64,000 nt of DNA from Liolophura sinensis. Lineage: Eukaryota > Mollusca > Polyplacophora > Chitonida > Chitonidae. The notes beneath the pieces were generated by a model. The model did not search any database. It saw only the letters and a program-made list of their open reading frames with translations, and was not told the origin of the DNA. The translations under genes and the position numbers were made by a program. The stretch covers positions 11,391,717 through 11,455,716 of the forward strand of contig NC_088305.1 in NCBI RefSeq assembly GCF_032854445.1, given 5' to 3'. The stretch's first letter is position 1. Each line of letters begins with the position of its first letter. Shown here piece by piece: positions 44,279 through 54,299 of the stretch.

Positions 44279-47257
44279 GTAAGGTACCATACTTTGTCGT
44301 GTTACGGAGCATAATAACACCTCGGTAAAAACATTTTTGTTACCGTTATGTCCAATGTAGAATTCTATGAGTTGATAACACCTAGAAACAATTTCGTCAT
44401 AATTTGCATGTTTGTATGTGTGTATGTATGTATGTTTTGGGTTTTACGTCGTACTTTACAATTTTTTTAGCCATATCACGACGAGGAGTCCTTAGGTATG
44501 TGTACATTTACTGTAGCAGGACGAGTCCATGTCCTCAAAGTGCTGCCGCCACTGAAGTATCATGCCGAAGACACCACACATGACACCCCATCCCGTCAAA
44601 TTATACTGACACTTGACCGACCATTCGTGTTTCCTTGTTCTAAGCTCTCAGTGCTGAGCGCCAATCGAGGCAGTAACATATACCCTTTTTAAAGCTTTTG
44701 ATATGATACGATTCGGGTTGGATACCATGTCTCCCGACATTATTTGGTAACCAAAGCGATCTTCGACATCATACCTGGGATAATTATACAGCCCACCAGG
44801 ATATGGGCGAACATCAATGTTGCCGCCAACCAACTGTGTTGCTTTACAATTGTCACCATCGTAATATATCGATCCGATCATTTTAGACACTTCTCTGAGG
44901 AACTTTTCATTTCAAATAAGTCATCCTAGTTCCTTATCAACTGACTTCTTTTAGTTTTTTCTCCAAGTTGTAAAATACAGGTTTGCGGAATTGACTGTCA
45001 TTTAGATTCAGATCTGATTGATTTATTTATCTGACTGATGTTTTACACCGTACTCAAGAATATTTCCCTGACGGCGGCCAGTGCTGTGGTGGGAGGAAAC
45101 CGGGCAGAGCCGGGGGAAACCCACGATCTTCTGCAGGTTGTTGGCAGACCTTCCCATGCATATTCAGATTTAAATGAAAAACAAAGCTCTGAGAAAGGAA
45201 AATTCCGACCCTCGAGTGACCGATGACACTATCTAACGTTCGTTGGTGTTATCCACCAGTATATGTAGTGTGCATATCTGTACGTTCCACGTGACAAAGT
45301 TCGTCCATAACTTATCAAAGGTCGGTGGTTTACCCCGGTTTCCTCTTCTAGATGTATTTATGTTTACTATATCTACAGGTATGTTTTACTTGTTCCTCGG
45401 TTGAATATATTACGGATATGTTTTCTTCGTCTTATTATCCATAGTGTGCGTATATAAGGGTAAAGTGTTCAAACCTGGCCGCTCCTTTAGCGATGGTTGT
45501 AGACAGTGTACCTGTGGAGAGAACAAAATCACATGTAACGTGACCAAGTGTACAGGTAAGTCTATTGTGGAGGAAGTACGTGTAGATAAAGTGCAGTAAG
45601 ACTGTTGAAGAGAGAGTAAGACTGTTGAAGAGAGAGAACGTGTAGATAGAGTGCTATAAGAGTGTTGTCAAAAGAGTACGTGTAGAGTGCTGTCAGATTA
45701 TTGTGGAGTATCTAAGCTGGTCAGGTCCATTTCAGTAACAAAATGACAAAAATCCGAAGCGAGGCAATTGGGCGGGTTTCAGTTGGAGATGAGGTATATC
45801 AATGTTTCACATATTTTCGTGTTAATTAGAACATATTAGTTGAGTATCTATTATTAAGCGTTGCTGAATACCTCTATATACATGTACTTTAAAAGTTGAC
45901 GCAAAACAGTCAATAGTTTGACTTACGGTCGCCTGATATGAAAAAAAGAAGATTTACTTCAAGGACGTTGTAGTCAGTACCTTAACACTGGGTCTGGGGC
46001 CTCCGTGGCCGAGAGAGTTAGAACGTCAGCACTGCACAATGATCCAGAGGGCTCTCACCAATGCATCCGCTGAGAGTTTAAATCCACCTTATGCTGGCTT
46101 CCTCTCCGACCATACGTGAGGAGGTCTGCCAGCAACCTGCTCATGGTCGTGGGTTTCCTTCGGGCCCTGCCCGATTTCCTCCTATCATAATGCTGACCGC
46201 CGTCATATAAATGAAATATTCTTGAGTACGGCGGAAAAACACCAATCAAACAAATAATCGTAATAAATCTAGTAATACTGGGTATGCATTTCAGGCTGCG
46301 TTCATGGAAACAAGCTATATACAATAGGCCAAAGTTTCCAAAAGGGCTGCCGAAGTTGCCGATGTGTGTCTAATCGTCAAACACGTTGCAACTCAACTAG
46401 TTGTGGACAAAGAGGTAAACATTCACAAATAATTTGTCATGTTCCTATAGTTCTAAAGGTGTTAAGCCTTACATTTTACGTTGAAATAACGAGTAATTCA
46501 TTTTGTAACCTTTGTGATCAAAGATCAAGTAAAGCACTACCCCTCCCAACCCCCTTGATCCTTTTGGTAAAAATGATCTGCCGGTTTAACAGCTTTAAGA
46601 CTGGTTCCCAGGGTTGTTTGGTGATTCAGGAATGTCGAGGTTTTTATACAGGTTGGTACATAAAAAGAATAAGTTTACAGAGAACCAATAAGGTGTACAC
46701 AAAACAGTAAGTTGGTAGACAAAACAATAAGTTTGGCAAACAAAAACAATAAATCTATGCAGACAAGCAATAAGTTAGTAAACAAAATAATAAATTTCGT
46801 ACACAAACAATAAGTTGGTACACGAAACAATAAGTCTGGTGAACAAAAACAGCAAGTTTGTATCCTAAAACGAGTTGTTTGTACATTAAAGTTTTTACAC
46901 AGAAATAAAAAACATGCGCACAACAATAACTTCAGTACACACAAACAGTATATTTATACACAAAAGCAATGCACAGAAACAGTATGTGTATACACAAAAA
47001 AATACACAGAAGAGTACGTTGGTACAAAACAGTAGGCCTAAGATGGTACACATAAATAAAAAGTTCGCACGCAGAAGCAATACGTAAGGAAACAGTGATT
47101 TTGTGAACCCTCATTTATAACTGCAAAGTTTTGATTTCCTCAGCCTGCACACGGTCTAACGGAGTGAGAATTAAGATCGGACAAACTTACCAGGACGACT
47201 GTAACACGTGTACGTGTAATGACAATGGCGGGATCACGTGTACCAAAAACATCTGCT
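44212..47257 (+). CDS. Secreted six-cysteine repeat protein gene, copy 1
   Basis: Four exons seen: signal peptide plus three domains of about 37-40 residues, each with six cysteines in the order C...C-x-x-C-x-C...C-x4-C. The C-N-x-C-x-C and C-T-x3-C motifs in domain 3 match pacifastin (PMP) protease inhibitors; the first loop (14-17 residues) is longer than the 9-12 usual there, and G-x-x-x-x-x-IG-x-x-F/Y also resembles the first half of VWC domains. All introns are phase 1, so any domain exon can be joined to any other. The transcript could end here, or continue into the copy 2 exons. No stop exon was found. Likely secreted; protease inhibition is inference. Confidence 0.7.
44440..44690 (-). 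repeat. SINE-B-related element, copy 1 (second at 48667-48917)
   Basis: Begins GGGTTTTACGTCGTACTT, then AATTTTTTTAGCCATATCACG, and ends CAGTGCTGAGCGCCAATCG, an order like reverse SINE-B but with different middle sequence. The ORF 44498-44692, seen identically at 48725-48919, lies in it. Confidence 0.55.
45018..45165 (-). repeat. SINE-A fragment, copy 1 (second at 49245-49393)
   Basis: ATTTATCTGACTGATGTTTT, CGTACTCAAGAATATTTCCC, GGGAGGAAACCGGGC; truncated before the head. Same insertion in both duplicates. Confidence 0.85.
45445..45555 (+). CDS. Copy 1 domain 1 exon
   Basis: 111 bp, phase 1-1, acceptor TATCCATAG, donor GTAAGT. VCVYKGKVFKPGRSF then C-x2-C-x-C. Residues before cysteine 5 are N-K-I-T. 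Lacks the Asn after cysteine 2. Confidence 0.85.
45997..46255 (+). repeat. SINE-A, copy 1 (second at 50212-50468)
   Basis: GGGGCCTCCGTGGCCGAGAG head, diverged B box GAGAGTTTAAATCC, core CGATTTCCTCCTATC and tail. Same insertion in both duplicates, so older than the duplication. Confidence 0.88.
46295..46414 (+). CDS. Copy 1 domain 2 exon
   Basis: 120 bp, phase 1-1, acceptor CATTTCAG, donor GTAAAC. GCVHGNKLYTIGQSF, CRSCRC, CNSTSC. Longest domain exon, with a CGQR tail. Confidence 0.85.
46660..47070. repeat. Degenerate ACAAT-AAGT repeat, copy 1 intron 3
   Basis: About fifteen loose units of 20-30 bp of the form GTACACAAAACAATAAGT. Present also at 50875-51290 in copy 2. Minus-strand ORFs here are by-products. 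Confidence 0.7.
47144..47257 (+). CDS. Copy 1 domain 3 exon
   Basis: 114 bp, phase 1-1, acceptor TTCCTCAG, donor GTACGT. CTRSNGVRIKIGQTY, DDCNTCTCNDNGG, CTKNIC. The only domain type in the window with a basic residue (Lys) at the expected pacifastin P1 site. Confidence 0.88.
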
Positions 47258-47279
47258 GTACGTGTAAAATTTTGTTCCT

Positions 47280-48400
47280 TTGATAATGTTTATATACACA
47301 TCCGGAAAATCAGCAACATGTAGAAGGTTTAATTTTTAATATGCAAAAAGATGGTTGTTTTGTATTTTCTTTGACAAGTGGGAAATTAAGAAAGTGTAAA
47401 GCCCATCCTATTCCATACAGATTTAGACGTCTTGCTCCTTAGTGTGGAATTTTGTATCCTTAATTATGTCTGTGTATACATCTAGAAAAAAGCATAGTCA
47501 TTCACAGAATGACTCAGTAATATGGAAAACAATAACGGTTGTTTTCCCTCACTCGATACTTGGAATGCGGGTAGGGGTAATCTGAGTAAAACCAAGCTTC
47601 AGTCTTCAGGATAAACCACCGACCTTTGGCAACTTTTTAAGAAATGTTCTCGTATGACGTAGAGACATGCACTCCATTTTGGTGGAAGATAAGTTTTGTT
47701 CAAAGATCGGCCACATAATCGTAGTTGGCTGCTCATTGTCACCAATTAGATCCCATAAACAGTGGGAATGTCATGCTCTTTACAGCGCACGCGTCGCTCT
47801 CTATCTTTCGCTTGACATCACTGCCACCCTTTGGAGCCTGAGAGGCGTACGTAGGCTTGTTTAGGCTGAACCTCATCATCTGTATCCTCCCCCGGAATTA
47901 TTTAATCACCTTTCATCTATAAAATTGTTCTAGGTTTTGGTTTCGATCTTGTTCCACATACTCTAGATAAAGAGAATGCATGTGTATGAAGTATTTATTA
48001 GAGATAAAGGTTGAGAAGGATTGTTTGTGTTTTCTGACATCACTTCCTGCCTGATCACTGTGACCTCAGTGACCTTGGCGTTGTTGAAGACTTCAGTATA
48101 AAATTTGCCTTTGGTGGTAGTGATGTAAAGCCAAAGGTAGAGAGCGACGCATGCGCTGTATGGAGCGTGTGAGGATGTGCGTATTCTCAGTCCTGTATCA
48201 GGTCTTTGTTGATAGATATGACCCCTAATTTTTAAAACCATTCTAACCCTCAATCGTTTTTAGCAGCATTCATTTCCACAGTTTTGATTATTTCATTATG
48301 TCTGTTTACTACTGAATTCTTCAGATCGACCTCAAATTTTGTGTAGTCCCACCCCCCAGCAGGGTTGAGCGACCCCCTCCCCCGTCTGTCAATGCGTTAT
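47280..48400. other. Region after domain 3, copy 1
   Basis: No exon recognised. Short ORFs 47667-47864 and 48253-47963 recur in copy 2 but show no cysteine pattern and no splice-consistent partner. The end is C-rich (ACCCCCCAGCAGGG). Confidence 0.4.
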
Positions 48401-48438
48401 TTCGGAGCCTTTATATCGGATCAACCTATACGCTCTCA

Positions 48439-48505
48439 ATGCGGTGCTTTATCTGGACACAGATCACCTTAGCGCTGGCCTGTATATCTTTCTGTGGTCG
48501 TTATG
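48439..48505 (+). CDS. Copy 2 signal-peptide exon (GC donor)
   Basis: MRCFIWTQITLALACISFC core. Ends TTATG followed by GCAAGG where copy 1 has GTAAGG. A GT four bases further on (AAG|GTACC) would change phase to 0, so the GC donor, a known rare class, is the consistent choice. Confidence 0.6.
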
Positions 48506-51464
48506 GCAAGGTACCATACTTTGTCGTGTTACGGAGCATAATAACACCTCGGTAAAAACATTTTTGTTACCGTTATGTCCAATGTAGAATTCTATGAGTT
48601 GATAACACCTAGAAACAATTTCGTCATAATATGTATGTTTGTATGTGTGTATGTATGTATGTTTTGGGTTTTACGTCGTACTTTACAATTTTTTTAGCCA
48701 TATCACGACGAGGAGTCATTAGGTATGTGTACATTTACTGTAGCAGGACGAGTCCATGTCCTCAAAGTGCTGCCACCACTGAAGTATCATGCCGAAGACA
48801 CCACACATGACACCCCATCCCGTCAAATTATACTGACACTTGACCGACCATTCGTGTTTCCTTGTTCTAAGCTCTCAGTGCTGAGCGCCAATCGAGGCAG
48901 TAACATATACCCTTTTTAAAGCTGTTGATATGATACGATCCGGCTTTGATACCATGTCTCCCGACATTATTTGGTAACCAAAGCGATCTTCGACATCATA
49001 CCTGGGATAATTATACAGCCCACCAGGATATGGGCGAACATCAATGTTGCCGCCAACCAACTGTGTTGCTTTACATATGTCACCATCGTAATATATCGAT
49101 CCGATCGTTTTAGACACTTCTCTGAGGAACTTTTCATTTCAAATAAGTCATCCCAGTTCCTTATCAACTGACTTCTTTTAGTTTTTTCTCCGAGTTGTAA
49201 AATACAGGTTTGCGGAATTGACTGTCATTTAGATTCAGATCTGATTGATTTATTTATCTGACTGATGTTTTTACACCGTACTCAAGAATATTTCCCTGAC
49301 GGCGGCCAGTGTTGTGGTGGAAGGAAAGCGGGCAGAGCCGGGGGAAACCCACGATCTTCTGCAGGTTGTTGGCAGACCTTCCCATGCATATTCAGATTTA
49401 AATGAAAAACAAAGCTCTGAGAAAGGAAAATTCCGACCCTCGAGTGACCGATGACACTATCTAACGTTCGTTGGTGTTATCCACCAGTATATGTAGTGTG
49501 CATATCTGTACGTCCCACGTGACAAAGTTCGTCCATAGCTTATCAAAGGTCGGTGGTTTACCCCGGTTTCCTCTTCTAGATATATTTATGTTTACCATAT
49601 CTACAGGTATGTTTTACTTGTTCCTCGGTTGAATATATTACGGATATGTTTTCTTCGTCTTATTATCCATAGTGTGCGTATATAAGGGTAAAGTGTTCAA
49701 ACCTGGCCGCTCCTTTAGCGATGGTTGTAGACAGTGTACCTGTGGAGAGAACACAGTCATGTGTAACGTGACCAAGTGTACAGGTAAGTCTATTGTGGAG
49801 GAAGTACGTGTAGATAAAGTGCAGTAAGACTGTTGAAGAAAGAGAACGTGTAGATAGAGTGCTATAAGAGTGTTGTCAAAAGAGTACGTGTAGAGTGCTG
49901 TCAGATTATTGTGGAGTATCTAAGCTGGTCAAGTCCATTTCAGTAACCAAAATGACAAAAATCCGAAGCGAGGCAATTGGGCGGGTTTCATTTGGAGATG
50001 AGGTATATCAATGTTTCACATATTTTCGTGTTAATTAGAACATATTAGTTGAGTACCGTATCTATTATTAAGCGTTGCTGAATACCTCTATATACATGTA
50101 CTTTAAAAGTTGACGCAAAACAGTCTATAGTTTGACTTACGGTCGCCTGATATAAAAAAAAGAAGATTTACTTCAAGGACGTTGTAGTCAGTACCTTAAC
50201 ACTGGGTCTGGGGCCTCCGTGGCCGAGAGAGTTAGAGCGTCAGCACTGCACAATGATCCAGAGGGCTCTCACCAATGCATCCGCTGAGAGTTTAAATCCA
50301 CCTTATGCTGGCTTCCTCTCCGACCATACGTGAGGAGGTCTGCCAGCAACCTGCTCATGGTCGTGGGTTTCCTTCGGGCCCTGCCCGATTTCCTCCTATC
50401 ATAATGCTGACCGCCGTCATATAAATGAAATATTCTTGAGTACGGCGAAAAAACACCAATCAAACAAATAATCGTAATAAATCTAATAACACTGGGTATG
50501 CATTTCAGGCTGCCTTCATGGAAACAAGCTATATACAATAGGCCAAAGTTTCCAAAAGGGCTGCCGAAGTTGCCGATGTGTGTCTAATCGTCAAACACGT
50601 TGCAACTCAACTAGTTGTGGACAAAGAGGTAAACATTCACAAATAATTTGTCATGTTCCTATAGTTCTAAAGGTGTTAAGCCTTACATTTTACGTTGAAA
50701 TAACGAGTAATTCATTTTGTAACCTTTGTGATCAAAGATCAAGTAAAGCACTACCCCTCCCAACCCCCTTGATCCTTTTGGCAAAAATGATCTGCCGGTT
50801 TAACAGCTTTAAGACTGGTTCCCAGGGTTGTTTGGTGATTCAGGAATGTCGAGGTTTTTATACAGGTTGGTACATAAAAAGAATAAGTTTACAGAGAACC
50901 AATAAGGTGTACACAAAGAAGTAAGTTGGTAGACAAAACAATAAGTTTGGCAAACAAAAACAATAAATCTATGCAGACAAGCAATAAGTTAGTAAACAAA
51001 ATAATAAATTTCGTACACAAACAATAAGTTGGTACACGAAACAATAAGTCTGGTGAACAAAAACAGCAAGTTTGTATCCTAAAACGAGTTGTTTGTACAT
51101 TAAAGTTTTTACACAGAAATAAAACACATGCGCACAACAATAACTTCAGTACACACAAACAGTATATTTATACACAAAAGCAATGCACAGAAACAGTATG
51201 TGTATACACAAAAAATACACAGAAGAGTACGTTGGTACAAAACAGTAAGATGGTACACATAAATAAAAGGTTCGCACGCAGAAACAATACGTAAGGAAAC
51301 AGTGATTTTGTGAACCCTCATTCATAACTGCAAAGTTTTGATTTCCTCAGCCTGCACACGGTCTAACGGAGTGAGAATTAAGGTCGGACAAACTTACCAG
51401 GACGACTGTAACACGTGTACGTGTAATGACAATGGCGGGATCACGTGTACCAAAAACATCTGCT
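48439..51464 (+). CDS. Secreted six-cysteine repeat protein gene, copy 2
   Basis: Same four-exon arrangement as copy 1. Differences concentrate in coding exons: the signal exon end and the residues before cysteine 5 of domain 1. The signal exon donor is GC instead of GT and the domain 3 donor has lost its +5 G (GTACAT), so splicing may be weaker or changed. Exons at 58801 onward are phase-compatible and could belong to the same transcript, which would then span the virus-like remnant. Confidence 0.65.
49673..49783 (+). CDS. Copy 2 domain 1 exon
   Basis: 111 bp, identical to copy 1 except four substitutions within eight bases, which turn N-K-I-T into N-T-V-M before cysteine 5. Donor GTAAGT intact. 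Confidence 0.85.
50509..50628 (+). CDS. Copy 2 domain 2 exon
   Basis: 120 bp, one change from copy 1 (Val to Leu after the first cysteine). Donor GTAAAC. Confidence 0.85.
51351..51464 (+). CDS. Copy 2 domain 3 exon
   Basis: 114 bp, one change from copy 1 (Ile to Val). Donor GTACAT is weaker than the GTACGT of copy 1. Confidence 0.82.
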
Positions 51465-52609
51465 GTACATGTAAAATTTTGTTCCTTTGATAATGTTTAT
51501 ATAAACATCCGGAAAATCAGCAACACGTAGAAGGTTTAATTTTTAATATGCAAAAAGATGGTTGTTTTGTATTTTCTTTGACAAGTGGGAAATTAAGAAA
51601 GTGTAAAGCCCATTCTATTCCATACAGATTTAGACGTCTTGCTCCTTAGTGTGGAATTTTGTATCCTTAATTATGTTTGTGTACACATCTAGAAAAAAGC
51701 ACAGTCATTCACAGAATGACTCAGTAATATGGAAAACAATAACGGTTGTTTTCCCTCACTCGATACTTGGAATGCGGGTAGGGGTAATCTGAGTAAAACC
51801 AAGCTTCAGTCTTCAGGATAAACCACCGACCTTTGGCAACTTTTTAAGAAATGTTCTCGTATGACGTAGAGACATGCACTCCATTTTGGTGGAAGATAAG
51901 TTTTGTTCAAAGATCGGCCACATAATCGTAGTTGGCTGCTCATTGTCACCGATTAGATCCCATAACCAGTGGGAATGTCATGCTCTTTACAGCGCACGCG
52001 TCGCTCTCTATCTTTCGCTTGACATCACTGCCACCCTTTGGAGCCTGAGAGGCGTACGTAGGCTTGTTTAGGCTGAACCTCATCATCTGTATCCTCCCCC
52101 GGAATTATTTAATCACCTTTCATCTATAAAATTGTTCTAGGTTTTGGTTTCGATCTTGTTCCACATACTCTAGATAAAGAGAATGCATGTGTATGAAGTA
52201 TTTATTAGAGACAAAGGTTGAGAAGGATTGTTTGTGTTTTCTGACATCACTTCCTGCCTGATCACTGTGACCTCAGTGACCTTGGCGTTGTTGAAGACTT
52301 CTGTACAAAATTTGCGTTTGGTGGTAGTGATGTAAAGCCAAAGGTAGAGAGCGACGCATGCGCTGTATGGAGTGTGTGAGGATGTGCGTATTCTCAGTCC
52401 TGTATCAGGTCTTTGTTGATACATGTAGATATGGCTTATTTTTAAAACCATTCTAACCCTCAATTGTTTTAAGTAGCATTCATTTCCACAGTTTTGATTA
52501 TTTCATTATGTCTGTTTACTACTGAATTTTTCTGATCAATCTCAAATTTTGTGTAATCCCACCCCCAGCAGGGTTGAGCGCCCCCCTCCCCCCTTCGCCA
52601 ATGCGTTAT

Positions 52610-52961
52610 AATAATCATGCACGGCCGTTTGAGTCAGCTCTCGTTGAACACTCGACCTATTTCGCGTTGTGTCCCGTTGTGAGGTCGTATCAGGTAGGGT
52701 AGGTGTGTCATCGTCAACATCATCAGTATCAACGTCCTCAGTCCGATTGTCGAAATCGTCAAAGTCGGCCATTTTGTTTCTGTAAACATAGGCCTCGAAG
52801 TCTAACATAGCAACGATGGCTTCAAGTGCATAGGGTCGCAGACTCAACCCCTTCAGAAGACTCCGGGAGCCTTTAGCTGTGGAAGGTGTAAGGTAGTCCG
52901 TGGTCGTCACAAATGACCCGAGCAAGATCAACGCTTCCCCAACACCGGCCATGTGTTCCAT
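52610..52961 (-). pseudogene. Acidic small ORF of the element
   Basis: Minus-strand open frame with an aromatic/acidic stretch (MADFDDFDNRTEDVD) and VQRELTQTAVHDYYNA near its end, then it runs out into the duplicated flank at 52609. Unrecognised function. It looks cut by the element boundary. Confidence 0.4.
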
Positions 52962-53801
52962 CGCAACGGCGATCTATGGCTGGTCAAAAACGACCGACAG
53001 AATGCGGCTTATCAAGGCATTGGTAGAGAAAACATGCTCAAACATCGTGTTAAAGCGGCAGACGCTGCGGATAATGCTGTGACGTTCAGTGATTACGGCC
53101 GGGTCCTGAAAGATGGTGAAACCGCCACTTAGACCGTCGGCAATATCAGTCTGGAGTTCGTTACGGTCACCGAACCGAAGCTGGCTAGACAGATCCGCAA
53201 CCAGTTTGCCGGGCGCATCTCCATACTATATGATCGCGTTCTCCGACAAAGTAAGCTTGTGAAAAAGAAGTCCGACGAGCTCTGGAACATAAACTTGAAT
53301 GTGTCTGCCAGATCGCCGAAGGGTGCCTTGATGCTGTTTGAGACTCAAGAAGGAGCATGGTGGGACAGGAGGTCTGAATCCTAGTACAACCCGAAGATCA
53401 CCAAAGTGGAGGTTACGGTAGAGGGTGTCCCTAATCAGCTGTACGGCCAGGGGATGCTAGAATACCAGCAATGGGAAGAGACCCAGAAGTTCTTCGCCAG
53501 CTCACCCATTAAGAAGCGGGACCCAGAGGTGGCCAGGGTCGTAAAAGACTTAGGCCCTGCAGATGTGTCTCTGGATCAGCTCTTAAGGTCGAAGTACGCT
53601 CTCTGGCTTGACTTGAGGACAACTGATGACGATCAGCTGCATGGCAGTGGTAGGTGCTTGGAGAACATCAGCGGTTGGATCACTATACAGATCACGAAAG
53701 AGGTCGAGGCGGCGGCGGGCGCATTGAATGTGTATCTGCATTTGATCATGCACGCTCAGCTCAACATCGAAAATGGCAGGTTCGTCAGCGCCCTGTATTG
53801 A
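52940..53801 (+). pseudogene. Major capsid protein-like pseudogene
   Basis: Readable from about 52940 to a TGA at 53799-53801, interrupted by in-frame stops near 53130 and 53382 and by at least one frameshift near 53150. Segments such as KYALWLDLRTTDDD, HGSG and NVYLHLIMHAQLNIENGRF fit the C-terminal region of double-jelly-roll capsid proteins of Polinton/adintovirus type as I recall them. A profile search would decide. Confidence 0.55.
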
Positions 53802-53820
53802 TCCAGTTTAAGTGTATCCC

Positions 53821-54299
53821 ATGGACGCCCACAGCGCAGTCGTCTGTGGGCAGATGGGCTGCGGGAAAACAGTTTTCATTCTGGACTTGCTTGGGGCCCG
53901 TTCCGCGGGGTGTTCCAAAATGTTGTGATCCTATGCCCCAAGCTTCAGTATAACAAGACGTATCAGCGTCGACGATGGACATGGTTGGACACCGAGGTCT
54001 ACTGTTTCAATCCGCATGAGCGGCTTCACGACTACCTGAGGGCGCTGTACAAGCTTTTCCAAAGAGAATCCACGCTGTACGTTATTCATGACTTTAGCGC
54101 CAAGAAGGCGTTGACTAAGAAGAAGGACATGTTCAGTTCCCTGGCTTTCTCCGGCCAACCTGTGGACCAAAGCGTGTGGGTCCTCACTCAGAAATATAAC
54201 TCCATCCTCAAGGACCTGCGCGAACAGACGCATTGGGTGGCTCTCATTCACTGCAAAGATCGGGATTCATTAAAAGACTGTTTACGCGAGAACGATGCC
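53821..54299 (+). pseudogene. Packaging ATPase (FtsK/HerA, A32-like) pseudogene
   Basis: ATG at 53821, 20 bp after the capsid stop. Walker A GQMGCGKT at 53848-53871; a frameshift near 53895; then VILCPKLQYNKTY and, at 54069-54101, a Walker B region reading LYVIHDFSA, with His at a position usually Asp. VLTQKYNS follows. After CLRENDA (54299) similarity stops abruptly and sequence becomes the antisense of the polymerase C-terminus. This genome-packaging motor would not be functional. Confidence 0.75.

Larger units (their letters stand above)
44179..48405 (+). repeat. Segmental tandem duplication, copy 1
   Basis: Homology with copy 2 starts at AGCCTTTATATCGG (44179 and 48406) and ends at AATGCGTTAT (48400 and 52609). 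The offset slips from 4227 to 4207 through small indels. Introns, the internal SINEs (45018, 45997) and a MITE/SINE-like block (44440-44690) are all shared, so they predate the duplication. Confidence 0.97.
48406..52609 (+). repeat. Segmental tandem duplication, copy 2
   Basis: Second copy; its right edge is directly followed by sequence of the Polinton/adintovirus-like remnant. Near-identical to copy 1 in introns, more different in some exons. Confidence 0.97.
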
